A stretch of 64,000 bases of DNA. It comes from Cymbidium sinense. Taxonomy: Eukaryota > Streptophyta > Magnoliopsida > Asparagales > Orchidaceae. Made by a program: the position numbers and the translations under genes. A model generated the notes under the pieces. The model ran no database searches. It saw only the letters and a program-made list of their open reading frames with translations, and was not told the origin of the DNA. The stretch lies in contig CM038214.1 in assembly GCA_021442155.1 (NCBI GenBank), positions 20,299,808-20,363,807 on the forward strand, written 5' to 3'. Within the stretch, counting starts at the first letter, position 1. Each line of letters starts with the position of its first letter. Positions 12,431-25,400 of this stretch are shown in pieces.

Positions 12431-13250
12431 TTTCTCTTATCTTTTTGTTTGCTTCATTTTCTTTTGGTTTTGCATTTGCATTTGAATTTTTGTCCAAGTT
12501 CATGAGAAATGGTGTTTTGTGAAAGATAGTAGGTCACATCCTCATAGATCTCAACCTCTCTAACTGAAAATGGCTTTTCTTCCCTATTGACATGGTACTC
12601 AATTCCATCTTTTCTAAACTTGATGCACTGATGAAGGAAGGATGGAACGATCTTGTTATCATGTATCCTAGGCGTACCAAGAAAAGTAGTAAATGAAGTA
12701 TTCGAATCAATGATGTAGAACTTTACTTGATCTTAGCCGTCGTAGCGTAACCCTATAGAACCTAAAGCCCGATCACCTTGATCATTGAATCCTCTCAACA
12801 TCATCATATCTCCTCGAGTGTAGAGATGTCGATCTTCAAGTAGGCAAGGGTCTTTAGACACATAATATTTACTAATGCATCTGAATCCATGAGAACCATG
12901 GTGAGTTTGAACATGTCCATGTTGACTATAAAGTAAAGGGGACGGTTGTGCTCCAAGTCCCCTAGTAGAAGGTTTTCATCTGTGAAGGTGATCCCTTGGG
13001 CTTCTTTTGCATAATGTGCTTCCTCACCTATAGCGGTTAGTTGAACTAAGCATATTTCATGATTAAGGAGAGTCTTGATTAGTGATTCCCTCATCTCTTT
13101 AGACAAGATGAGGGCATCATAAATGATTAGCTTAGATGGCAACTTTCTTAGATGATAAAGGATGTTATAGTCCACCTTCGACTGGTCTTCTAGAAGCAGA
13201 ACTAAGGGTGGAGCATCTTGTGAAAGGGCTTCTCGATCTTCAATACCAAT
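12431..13250 (-). pseudogene. Aspartic protease (retropepsin) domain
   Basis: The polyprotein-cleaving protease follows gag. The N-terminal half (12804-13175) contains RPLYFIVNMDMFKLTMVLMD, SDALVNIM and LKTLAYLKI. This aligns with the Tat protease core, whose usual active site is D-S/N-G; here it reads D-S-D, so the Gly is lost. The C-terminal half continues in another frame past a stop at 12804: MLRGFND, ALGSIGLRY, FYIIDSNTSFTTFLGTPRIH, VPSFLHQCIKF (about 12440-12800), matching the family's usual LGxPWLH and HQCLKY motifs. It is non-functional through a stop, an active-site change and frame loss. Confidence 0.82.
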
Positions 13251-14220
13251 GACTTATTTTCCTCTATTTAGAGGTGCTACCTAGGAGGTAGAACCTTTCT
13301 ACTACAGAGGTTGACTTTGGTAATCTCTTGAGGTAAGGCGGTGCTAAGTTCTACTTCAAGTTCACCTATAGTTTCTCCTATGGGATTCTCAAAATCAGAT
13401 GATTCTAAGTCTATCTTAAGAGGTGAACGTAGTATTGAGTTGGAAAGTGCAACTCGAGATCAAGAAGGAAGATTATTATAGTTAATTAGAGTTTGAGAGT
13501 TATCGTTAGGAATAAAAGAAGACAACTCATCAGAAGAGACACAGATGTAATTCAAATTAGCTTTATTCTTCAATTTCTTGGAATTATTTTAGGGTGCAAA
13601 GTAGAAGTCAAGTAGAGTGAGTGGAGTAAGAGATTTGATGCCCTTATCTGTTGATATAAGAGTTCTACTAGTAGAAGAAATAGAAGAGCTAGCTAAAATG
13701 GTAGAAGTAATTGGCGTGGAAGCTGCAACTGAAGGCTAGAGGTTGGACACGGTCGGTGGCTGAGCTAAAGGGCTATCCCGGGCTGACACATGCTGCTGAG
13801 CTCCCACTTTCCTAGAGTTGGCACAACTTGCAAAAGTTTCTTAGTGTTGAAGGTATGAGCTGACTCAAGCACCTGTAAGGAAAGCTTCTTGATGTTTTGA
13901 ATTATTTTCTTAAAGATTTTAGACAAAGAAATGTCCCAACCTTCTTCGATTTTGGTAGGATAACTTGTATCCCCAAGGATTACCCTAATGGAACTAAAAG
14001 GTTATTCCACAAGGTATTCCTTTGGGATAATTACAGCATCAGTCTTGAAATTATGTTCAAGCGAGTCCTTGAATGTGAAGCAATCCTCCAAAACGTGGCC
14101 TATCATACGGTGGTAGGGAAAAGTTTGGATCATGACTTTTACCTACTCTCCTAGCTCGAGTAGCTAAAATCAAGTTTCTTTAGAGATTCTTAAAGATTTT
14201 TGATTACCTCTCCCTCAAAG
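13251..14220 (-). pseudogene. gag-protease junction with a CxYH-like motif
   Basis: On the minus strand at about 13990-14120 the frame reads FPYHRMIGHVLEDCFTFKDS. This corresponds to the plant Ty3/gypsy zinc-binding box near the gag C-terminus, typically C-x-Y-H...H...DCFxLK. The first Cys is not seen. The 85-residue open frame on the plus strand at 13897-14154 is the shadow of this coding stretch. The rest (13250-13890) is a low-complexity linker with many stops. Confidence 0.7.
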
Positions 14221-16884
14221 ATTAAGGTTTGTTTAACTAATCTAGAAGAGTAGGTGGACCATAGCTACCTAGTGATGGATATGCATGTCACTGATGTTAG
14301 TTGTATATCAGGCAATGGTCAGCCGGCGTGGAGGCTACGGAGGCCGATGGCTACCCTTGGTGGCAAAGGAGGTGGAGGCTACTGAGGTCGTGGTCTCTGG
14401 AATGGATCTCTAGATGGTTGCTTTCCCTTATCAACTATTACTACTACTTCAGGTTTCTTCTCATAATCCTTTAGGATTTATGCTTGAACCGATCTAGAAA
14501 AGGTAGTTGTTTGGCCTCCTTATTACTAGCCACCTTGTTGAATAGCTTCTCAAATGTCTTGATAGTGAAGCCCTTAAGCATGAAGGTGATCGGCCATGGA
14601 TATTCTTCAAGAGAATCTTAATGGCATGCTGTTCAGACAGCTGAGGTTCACACTTCATACTTAGGTTACACCATAGGATAATATAATCAACAAGTGACTC
14701 ACCGGAGTGCTGCTGGGCTATAACAAGATAACTTATATTAACCCTTTTCTAAGCTCCAGCAAATCTCTTGATGAAGAGTTTCTCTAGCTCAACAAATGTA
14801 TTTATTGAACCATTGGGCATTTCAACATACCAATCAAAAGTGATATCCGCTCGGCTACTAACAAAGAGTCTAAAGAGTAAAGCATCGCTGCTACCTGTGT
14901 TGCAATAAATGACCCTGAAGTGAGCTATATGCTACCTCGGGTTCCCATTGCCATCGAAGCTCTTGAAGGAAGGAGGCACGAAACCCTTAGGATACTGGAT
15001 AGCATCGAATTCCTCTAGGTAGGGTCTACCCTTTGAAACTGATGATCCTCCCCGGGCTTGAGCCAAAGCTTCCTCGACCTCTTGCTCAACCATGGATTTT
15101 AGATCATTTTCATGTATGGAGGTACAATCCACTACCTTGCTCAATGGGAAGTAGAGTCTTAATTGGGTCTAAGACATGCACTAGCTCAAGCTGACTGACA
15201 TCGATTGTACTAGGATGCACTCGAGGGGCTTGTTTCTGAAGCACTGACACTACTACTAACAAGCCCTATAACTGTTGTGCCATCCTATCAATCTGCTCAT
15301 CTTTCTACCTTAACTCCTATCAGAGATGATGGGCTAATTTTGTGGTGTCTCTTTGATCAATCTCATCATCTTCCATGGCCTGTTGATCCCTAAGAAGAGA
15401 TCATCTAGTATCAACCATGCATATCCTAGCTGAATCCCCCATTAAGTCATCTTTATTGGGATCGAAGCTAACTCTCTCTTCATCAAACCAATCAAACCCT
15501 AAGATCTCCTTCTTCTCTATAACATAGTGTTAAACCATTCTCCATGATCTAACTCAACAGGTACAAATAGTTTGGGCTCACCAGTGTGATTGCTATCATG
15601 CACTGAGAGACACCGGACCTCACCTGTAATTGGGAGTCAATCCTGTATAGACTGTACTCACTAGAAGAATACTCCTAACTGATATTGGATGTAATAAGGG
15701 TAACAATCCTAGGATGATCCTCTTCTACTGCTGTAATTGAATTGTCATCTATAATATCTGTGATAGCTATCACCATTTTTGCATCCGGTTGTATGGGAGA
15801 AATTGGTGAAGGAATAACCATGATGCTCCATGGTCGCCACTCCTTCCGCACCACCACTGGGGCAGAAGGTCGAGCAGGAGAGCTCAGCCCTATGATAATG
15901 GGTAGTGTAGGAGGGGTAGAATTCATTGGCCATAGCCGTATCACCAATGAGGTACATTTTTTCCCCAGATGCGGCCTTCATGGCCTTAGATGGAATGGGA
16001 GATGTTGAAACCTACACCTGATGGGATGAGGGTAGAGTGGTGAGGTGGAGACTCCACCACTGCACAAGAGCTACCCTCCTGTGGTGGCTAGTCCCCATGA
16101 GAAGAATACTATCAGTATGGTCAGCATTGGTAGTGCATTGAGCTAGAAAATTAACCAAAGCAGAAGCGGCTGACTAACGGCTGAACCTCCATTTCTCTCT
16201 GCTAGTAATGTGTGATGTATGAGCCTCACGGGCCCTCTCTCAATGAATCTGCCTCTCTACACTGTAGGGGATAATAGATCAAAGGTTGAACTAAGTAACA
16301 GACTCTGAGTGTCCGTATGCTCTACCTACCTGGCATAGAATAGAACGGAGGCTGGCGTATGACCTTCTACTTCAAGAAACTGCTGGCTGCAAGTGCACCA
16401 CTGGAGGAGGTGATGAACGGATCCTCCTGGCATCTTCTCTATCTAATCTTGAGAGAGGATGAAATTGGTTTTTTGTAACCAGTGGTGAAGTGATCATGGG
16501 AGACTCATCCATGGCTAATTGAGCTGCTTCCTCTAGCTCTCTGGCTATCCGAGTGTGGAACCATTTGACCATATGGTTTATGTTCTGATACTGGGTACGG
16601 GTAGGACGGGAAGAGTGTGAGCTAGACCCATACTCAAATGTTGGGGAGGCAAGCCATAAAACTAGGGGAGCCTCACCCCTGTAGGGTACAAATGGTAGGG
16701 TGCTAGCCTGCACTAGGGAAATAGGGGAAACTCTAGGATGAACAGCAACTGGAATCGATACTACCGATATTGCTAGAACTGTAATAGTTGAAGTCCATGG
16801 TACTACCATAGATTTCCTCTTCAAAGAGGAGACATCAAAATTAGATGGTAAATCTATCTTAATGATTGGCTTCTGCCCGGTCAC
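14221..16884 (-). pseudogene. gag (retrotransposon capsid) region, degenerate
   Basis: Gag forms the cytoplasmic virus-like particle. From the 5' side on the minus strand there is an open frame of 170 residues (16372-16884, starting MTGQKPIIKIDL) with no recognised domain, then low-complexity and broken sequence, then a coiled-coil-like DEQIDRMAQQL (about 15275-15300). The capsid core follows: YPKGFVPPSFKSFDGNGNPR (about 14935-15000), HIAHFRVIYCNTGSSDALL, FDWYVEMPNGSINTF and LEKLFIKRF (down to about 14770). The core matches the retrotransposon gag family of Tat-like elements. Stops occur after NGNPR and later. The protein start is uncertain; the ATG at 16884 is the first one that opens a long frame. 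Confidence 0.75.
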
Positions 16885-17440
16885 CTTCTTCTTGTTGATG
16901 TGTGGGGAATGCCCTCACAAGTGATCCTGGCCCCCTCAAATCCCTCGCCAAAGTGGATCAAGTGGGTACAATCCAAATGAGGGAAGTCAGCCTAGTCTAA
17001 AGCTAGATCCATACTGTGAGAGAAGGTAAAGATAAAATTATGAGAACTAGCCATTTGCACAACTATAGTAAACTGAAACTGAACTGCACTGCACTAATTA
17101 AAAAGAATCTGCAATGAGAAATGAACATGTATCAATTTTCTATCTCCATAAATTTTGAATTTCGAATTTTGAAAATTTGAACCCACATCCAACAACTTGG
17201 AAGTGTTAAGTAGGGTTCAAATAGATTTGAACAGATTGATTGAAAGAGGAATTTGAATATGAATCCAAACTTCAACAAATTTAGGTATGTTGAAATATGG
17301 ATTCAAAATTTTTGATAGGATGCTTCCATAGGTTCATTTATGTTTTGAATTTGAATTTTGAGATTTTGAGGACCCTTTCCTTTAAAAAAATTTGGGTATG
17401 TTAAAGTAAGGGACAAAATGATTTTGTTTGTGTTCAATTA
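16885..17440 (-). other. Leader segment between gag and the tandem repeat
   Basis: No gene is recognised. The sequence changes from mixed composition near gag (about 16900-17050) to AT-rich DNA with FN-like low-complexity frames. It is part of the long untranslated 5' leader of the element. Confidence 0.5.
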
Positions 17441-19000
17441 TTTTGGAAAAATTTAGAATTCTTACTTAGCAAATTTAAGTATGCTTAGTGAAGAATCTAA
17501 GTGTGTTTTGTTTAATTTTTGAAAATAGGATTCTTAGCAAATTTAACTATGCTAAGAAAATCCTAAGTGTATCATTTTTTTGGAAATTTTTTTATTTTTA
17601 AAAAAGGGTAGCAAATTTGTTATGCTAAGGGAATCCTAAGTGTTTTGTTTTGTTTTTGAAGTGTTTTGAAAGTGGAGATTTAACTTTAGTAAATTTGGTA
17701 TGCTAAAGATGAAGTCCCACTTGGTTTTATGAAATGGAAACTTCACTTAGCAAATTTGAGTATGTTAAATGAAATTCCAAATGGTGTGTTTAAATTTTTG
17801 ATTTAATTTTTGATTTTGAAAAATGGAAACATCTCTTTAGAAAATTTGGTATGCTAAGAGAAGAAGTTCCAAAAGGTGTTTGAAATTTTTGATTTTTTGA
17901 TTTGGAAGCTTTACTTAAGAAATTTAGGTATGTTAAATAAAGTTCAAAATTTTGTTTGAAAATTTTGAGATATGATTGTAGATTTTGATTTTGGATTTGG
18001 AAACTTTACTTAGCAAATTTGATTATGCTAAATGAAATTAAAATGTGTTTTGAAAATTTTAGGATTTGGAGACTTCACTTAACAAATTTGGGTATGTTAA
18101 GGGAGGTTCCAAATGTGTTTAGCAAATTTTGAAATATGATTGTTGATTTTGATTTTCAATTTGGAAACTTTACTTAGCAAATTTGATTATGCTAAGTGAG
18201 GTTCTAAATGTATGTTTGAAATTTTTTTGAAATATGATTGTTGATTTTGATTTTGGATTTGAAAACTTCTGTTAGCAAATTTGATTATGCTATGTGAGGT
18301 TCCAAATGTATGTTTGAAATTTTTTTAAAATATGATTGTCGATTTTGATTTTTGATTTGGAAACTTCACATAGCAAATTTGATTATGTTAAGTGAAATTC
18401 CAAATGTGTTTTGAATTTTTTTTTGAAATATGGTTGTTTATTTTGATTTTGGATTTGGGAACTTTACTTAGCAAATTTGATTATGATAAATGAAATTCCA
18501 AATGTGTTTTGAAAATTTTTTGAAATATGATTGTTGATTGTATATTTTGGATTTGGAAACTTTACTTAGAAAATTTTATTATGCTAAATGAAATTCCAAA
18601 TGTGGTTTGAAAATTTTTTGAATTATGATTATTGATTTTTGATTTTGGATTTGGAAACTTTACTTATCAAATTTGATTATGCTAAATGAAATTCCAAATG
18701 TGTTTTGAAATTTTTTTAAAATATGATTATTGATTTTGATTTTGGATTTGAAAACTTTATTTAGAAATTGATTATGCTAAAGTGAGGTTGCAAAATGTAT
18801 TTAGAAAATTTTGGATTTAGAATTTGGAGACTTCACTTAATAAATTTGGGTATGTTAAATGAAGCTCCAAATATTGTTTGAAATTTTTTTTAAAGTATGA
18901 TTGTTGATTTTAATGTTTTGAAAAGTGGGCCTCCATTCAACAAATTTAGGTATGTAGAATGGAGATCAATTTTTATTTTTGAAGTATGAAATTTTTGTGT
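17441..19000. repeat. 98-bp minisatellite in the element's 5' leader
   Basis: Degenerate tandem units contain the words GGAAACTTTACTTAGCAAAT, TTGATTATGCTAAATGAAAT, TCCAAATGTGTTTTGAAAAT and ATATGATTGTTGATTTTGAT. Successive GATTATGCTA positions are near 18185, 18283, 18381, 18479, 18577, 18675 and 18770, a regular 98-bp period. Earlier units (from about 17480) are shorter and more diverged. The strand is strongly T-rich. The array lies between primer site and gag, so it would be in the RNA leader. Confidence 0.85.
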
Positions 19001-19793
19001 GTGATTGTTTCTTTCCTTTTGTTTCCTTTTTTTTTTTTTTGAAAAGGGAGGAGTTCCAACTTAAAACATATGTGGGATATGTTTAAGTGCGATTTCCTAA
19101 ATGATATTTTATTTTTAGTTTGGAATGAAATCTTCACTTAATAAATTCGAGTATATTAAATGAAGGTATTCATGTATGCTTTTTTGTTTGAAAATTATAA
19201 TTTTGTTTACAAATGAACTTTCCATTCAATAAGTGTGAATGTATTGAAATAGAAAGATTCATGTGTGCTTTTGAAAACTTTATGATTATGATTTTATGAA
19301 AAAAATGATTGTTCATTTTTGTTTTGAAAATGAAATCTTCATTAAAGTGAATTGAAAAAGATGTTCATTTGTGTTTTGGAACATGTAACAATTATGTGAA
19401 TTGTTGAATGAGGGTGAAGAAATTTTGTGGAAAATATTTTATTAAGTGCATTTTGGAAAGGTGCTTTTAAAAGGTAAAGTTCTTTATGGAAGATTTATTA
19501 TTTTAGGATGAACCTTTGCTTATCATGAAAATGATAAGGAAGAAGTCTTAAAGATGTTTTCTTTTTATTTATTTAGATCTTCTTCATTTTACCCATTAGA
19601 GGACCCAACGGGGGTTTGTAGGCCAACAAGGAATGCGATCCTAAAACCTAAAGATGTTGGCTAACTTAACTCAAGAATGAAATGAGCTAAGTGCAAATGA
19701 AAAGAAGGATAATCTTGGATTCATACCAAATTACAAACCCACTATCGATACTCAAAGATAATAATCATTTACCAAAGATGGAGAGAGAAACCA
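19001..19793 (-). other. Leader next to the primer binding site
   Basis: No ORF is supported. The first half still shows decayed traces of the 98-bp unit (AATAAATTCGAGTATATTAAATG near 19141 as an example of the pattern). The second half (19580-19793) is of mixed composition and leads directly to the primer binding site. Confidence 0.5.
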
Positions 19794-19811
19794 TCCCTAG
19801 CGGAGTTGCCA
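19794..19811 (-). other. Primer binding site, tRNA 3'-end complement
   Basis: Read on the minus strand the sequence is TGGCAACTCCGCTAGGGA, beginning with the TGG that pairs with a tRNA CCA end, about 8 nt downstream of the 5' LTR edge. From memory it resembles the tRNA-Arg-type site of Ogre-like elements (usual start TGGCGACTCC), with one or two changes. It fixes the element's orientation and the inner LTR boundary. Confidence 0.7.
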
Positions 19812-19818
19812 TAAAAAT

Positions 19819-22386
19819 CTATGGTGAATAAATTCATATAGGGAGTCACCTACAAATCTGTAGGGAGAAATAAAAGAAGACACCTATAAAAATTCATCTT
19901 GGTAAGACACCATGCAAATCCATAGATGTAATTATTCAGGTGATTAGGTACCTCATCAAGGAAATAGTGTACCATCTCGAAAGACAGAAAGCACTACCCT
20001 TTAATGGAACTAATCACCATAATAAGGACTCCTAAGGATGATGGGTCTGCATATGTACCAGAGATTCTTCTGACTTTACATGGAAAAGTAAAGCAGGGTT
20101 TATTTTAAACCAAGTTCATTAAGTTTCCTACAGGGACAAGCCCCCATAGTTAATTACATCTTAAAGGACAGGATCCCTTAGGAAAACTCTCGATTAAGGT
20201 AAATGATCGTTGTGTTTGAAGATTCCAATAGGAAAGGACTATCAATCGATTGGTTTATGTTTGAAAATCAAAATGGGATTGATCAAAAGAGGGATTTATT
20301 ATCGAAGCCATAATGAAAGATAAGTAGGAGATGCCCATGATGCTAGGAAACCTAGTGAGCATCGCAGACTATCCTATAGTTGGGCTTTACATTTTTGAAA
20401 TTTATTTAGTTTGTTTAAGTTGAATTTTTCATTAGAATTTTAGGACTTAAGATTCCTTAACACAAGATTAAGGAAATTCCTAGGAAGTGAGAAATTATGC
20501 TTATGGCCCATAAAGGGGAGAAGCAACCTCAGAACCTAAATCTAGGGAGCTGAGGGCCGAAGAACAACCTAAATCTAAGGTGAAAAATGGGTAATTGGTT
20601 TGCCTCCACAAGAGATGACAAACCACCCGATGGCTTGGACTTACAACTACCTGGGGGTGGCCGCCAACTAACTCCTCCTACAATTTTAAATTCATGCAAG
20701 CAAGTCTTTATGCTTATGTAAGATAGCAAGGTTGTTATTACTTAGAAAGTGACTATGTCCTTAAACTCACTCCCTGAAGGGACTATATCATGTAAAGGGA
20801 CATGCTTCAAATGACCTAAATCTAATGCAATTCAAATTTTCTTTTATTTTTATTTTGGACAAATATTTTGACTCAGGCTAATAGGATTTTTATGACTAAT
20901 GCATGAGAAAGAATATTATTGGCCAAAATCAGTGAGAAGGGAGGATGTGAGTTTCCACCACGGCTCTCAAAGGTCAAGTCGAGTTCTCTGGAAAAAGTGG
21001 AAGCCCTCCAATCAAGAGTGAAATAAGATGCATTTGTGCATGATATTATAAAGAAATGCTCATCCAGCTACGGGGTTGCTAATTCTTTTATCTTGATTTT
21101 AAACCTAAGTTTTAGGTGAGGTTATGAGTTGTTTAATTTTAATTTGAATTGTTAAGTTGGGTAAAAGATTTTTTTTCCCTAAAGAGCCTAATCCACATCT
21201 AGGCCATACATAAAGCAAGGAAGAAACTAAGAAAATCATGCCACTTAATATAAAAAGTTAAACAAATCATCAATCAATTTATAAAGCTAATCGTAAAAAG
21301 AATAAATGGTCATTGTGGTCGGGCACCACCGCACAAACCTAAAATATAAAATATGGGTAACCGAGCTCTACCCTTATACAACCTAGATTACAAATGAATT
21401 AAATTAAAATTAAGCAAAGGAATTCATTATTATGGGGGTCTTCAAGCTTTGTTCTTCTTTATTTTTCTTCTTCTTCTTCTCTTTTCTTCTTTGGTTCCTT
21501 CTTTGATGGTTGGATGGTAGATGATCTAAGGATTCATATGGTGCATAAGATAAGATCTTATGACCAATGCTCATCCTAATCCTCATAACAAATCATTCTA
21601 TGATCCTAATTATATAAATTTCTACATGAAAAGGGAAAAGTGGAAATCTAACTAACACTTGGAAAATAAAGATTAGCTAAAACACACCACACAAATCCCA
21701 AGCATGTAAATTATACTTATTATCCAACACATGGGTGACTAAGTCCACCTAGCCTATGGATTATGCTTAAGGGCATAAAGCATCTGCAAGCAAAAGCATT
21801 TATATTTTTGTTTATGATAGAACTCCTTAAACACAATCCCAGAAAAGAATAGTTAAACTAAGAGCGTCCTACCATTCATTCTATGAGCACCCAACATCCA
21901 TTCTAAAACATATATCACAAAATAAAACATAACAACAAATAATGCACCACTTAACCTAAGGCTAGAAGTGGTGACTTAGGCTAATGTGTGTGCTTCGAAG
22001 GTTTGTGTGGTATGCTTAGCTATGGCTTTAGGTTCAAATTTTCTAAGTGTGAAGGACATGTTCAACTTAGAGGATGGTTTGATCTAAGTTGTTTAAGTAT
22101 TTTGGGTTGACTGTATTTCATTTTTTAATTTGGTTTAAGTGAAACATATAATTAATTACAAAGTTATGAAGAGAGGGAAAGAGAAGAGAACTTCTCTTTC
22201 CTTCCTTAAGTAATTTTCTAAAGTGTGTTCATATTTTAGTTTCATTTAGGTGAATGTTTTGATTACATCTTTAATCAATCCTATGTTTAGATAAACCCAA
22301 AACAAACCTATTCAAAGAAAGGCATTTTAAGATTAAATAAAATGAATCAAAATTCACATAACACATCATCTCTTTCATCATTTTCA

Positions 22387-22456
<70 letters not shown>

Positions 22457-25400
22457 CATGCATATGGATGGACCCTAAGCATATCTATACATGTAAATGA
22501 GAGTAGTTAACACACTTTATGATGCATGCTAGGTAATCTATTTAAGAAAAATTAGAAGTTGAATATGCATGATTTTTCTTAAGAAAAAAGGTTTTCCTTA
22601 TCCAAAATTTCACATACATACATGAAAGTAAGAAAGGCATAAGTGAGTAAAGTGCCATTGTTAACCAAAGGTGTAAGGTAGAAGACCTACTTAAAGCCTC
22701 ACAACCTCGAGGTTGTCTAGACTAATATACCACTTTCCATAAATACAAACATGCATGTAAAAGAAATGAAATAGAAAAGGAAGATGCAAAAGTTGTTTAA
22801 TAGATTTGTTTTGTTTATGCATTTTATGTTTGTAAGTGTAGGTAACCCTTCTTAGATGGTAGCATAGGGATGAATAAGATATGAAATTAGGTGAGCATTA
22901 GGTCCTTTTCAAATGAACCTTATATCTCACCAAATTCCTATTCAAAATATACCAACATAGGAGAAAAAGGAAACCTATACTAAGCATACCTTTATAATAT
23001 TTCACATGGAAGCTTATAATTAAAGTATAAGTAGCATACTTTCAGATTTTATATTTCATTTATAAGTTTTGAAAATAATTTGGATTTAGTAGTGATAATG
23101 GCTACACATATTTTATTTTAGCCAACACATGCACATTTGACATAAAGTAAACAATTTCATTTTAAAATTTGAAACATGAAATTATGAATGATGAAATCAC
23201 ATGGCATACAACTTAATGTGGAAAGATTCAAAGTAATGAAAGCATGTAAACAAACTCACTTCACTTAAATCTAAAGACATTCTTAGAATAAGAAAATTTA
23301 GAATAAATCTACATGAATTTCGAAGTGATTTTTGTTTTGTTTGAAGTTTGATTTAATTTTGAAAAGGTGAGATGAGTTTACTGTTCCTAACTCATTCCCA
23401 CATTGTTTTATATTTTTGTTTAATTATTAAATAATTAGATCCATTTTTATGCATTGATTAGGTTAAGGTATGAATTAAGTAACTTAATTAACAATTACCT
23501 ACACCACCTTAGAAGAATTAACTAAATAATTATGGCTACTGAGATGACATAAAATCCACAAGGAATTTAAATTTGCAATGCACCTAATAATGAAAAGGCC
23601 TAATGCTATTTGGCTCATAATTAAAAGTTGATTATGCTAAGGGGGTTAGCTTAAGTAATTTTAAAACACCATTTCATACTTATGAATTGTGTTTTGATTT
23701 CCTTAATTGAACATAGGCTATTAAACACCTAAGCATCTTCCCAAGGTAGATTAAGGGGATAATTATATGAGAAGATTAAGGAGAGAAGAGAGGGTTTAGG
23801 GAATAGCTTAAGGAAATGCTCCAAAATTATTCCATAAACCTCTTACTTACTGGATCTAACCTTAATCAACCCTAATCAAAGGGTAAAACCACTGATCATA
23901 CCTTAATTATGCTTAATTACATGAGAAGGGTAATTAAAGAAACCACATGCAATTACTCTAATCAAGCCTTCAATAAATCCCAAGAAAATTAGGGGAGACA
24001 GAGGTCATTTCCTAAAACTTACCCAAGAAATTTTGGATTAATCAGAGGTCTAACCAAAGAGTAATTAGTAAAATACACTTTATAATAAAACCTAAATTCA
24101 GAAAAAATCATAATTTAAAACTCATCAAAATTAATTTTAAAATGTTATAGGTTTAATTATCTATCCAAAGGATTTTATGTCAAATTTTTTCTGAATTTCC
24201 TATGAAGAGCTATGCATTTTGGAAGATCCATGGATTTATCCGAAATTAATTATGCATTTTTAATTAACCCTAAATAATCCCTAGCTCACGGTGCAACGCT
24301 TTTGGCAGTCAGTGCACTTTACACGCATCATGCCATGAGGGGGTAACTTAAATGTCACATCCCAAATGGCGGTGGTAGCGAACGCGCTTATATTCTATGT
24401 CGTTCGATCAAAGATCGAGCGACTAAGAATTCACCCGCAAGTTTATAAAGGATAAATAGTTAACTAAAAATGCTAAACAATCTCAATTGTCCATCTAAAA
24501 TGCGTAGATGGACGGTTGAGATGAGCCAAGTTCTTCCCATTAATCAATAGAGACCATCCATGATCAAGAGGAAGATCCAAGCTCGATCTAGCATTGAATT
24601 AAACCAACATTAACCCACAACATCTAGAGATAGAGAGAAGAAAATCCAATCAAAATTCGATGAGGTGAAAATTTCTTTCACAAAGCTCCACACCACATTG
24701 AGTTTAGTGATCAAAAAATTCCATACCTCACCGGAGGTGATCACTAGCGCTCGAGATCGATGAGGTAGCTTCATCTAGTGGAGATGAAGCCCTGTTGAAA
24801 TTCCTAGGCCTTGGGATTGAGTGGCTTGCTCTATAGACCAACACCACTTGAAGATCATTATGACTTTAATCTGATTGCTCCTCTCCTTGCTATGGGAATT
24901 CCAATGGAAGCTTGAGTGAGCTCGATTGGTCCTTAGAGAAGTGTGTGGAGGAATTGGGACTAAGTGTAAAAGAAGTTGGCAATTCACTATACCTACCCTA
25001 TTTTTCACTATTCAAAGAGAAGAAGAAACTGGGAAGAGCTCTAGGAGGCTTAGGATCAAACCCTAATGGATCCTCTGGCTTTCTATTCTTCAATAAGTGT
25101 GAAAATAGAAGTGAATTAGGAAGAGTATATCTCCCCCTCGAAGGATCAGATGGTCAGCAACGGTCTTGCTATTTTGATCCAATTTATAAGATTAGAAGGC
25201 TTATTTGATCTATTTTGAGTGTGCACATGGTCGGTTTGATCCAAGGTATGGGTTGCCAACTTCCCAAAATTTGAGCTTAAGAGGGAGTTTGAAATTTCAA
25301 TTTTATGCTAGGGGTTGGGTTTGCTCTAAGGACTGAATGGCCTGACCCAAACTCATTGGGTTGGGTGCACCACTCATCACTAAGTCCCCTTGAGCTTTTA

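Noticed and set aside
13897..14154. 85-residue plus-strand gene
   Set aside because: It is antisense to the gag-protease coding region, whose minus-strand frame has a recognisable YH...H...DCF motif.
22271..22459. Open frame with an Ile-Tyr repeat
   Set aside because: It is a translation of the (AT)n microsatellite.
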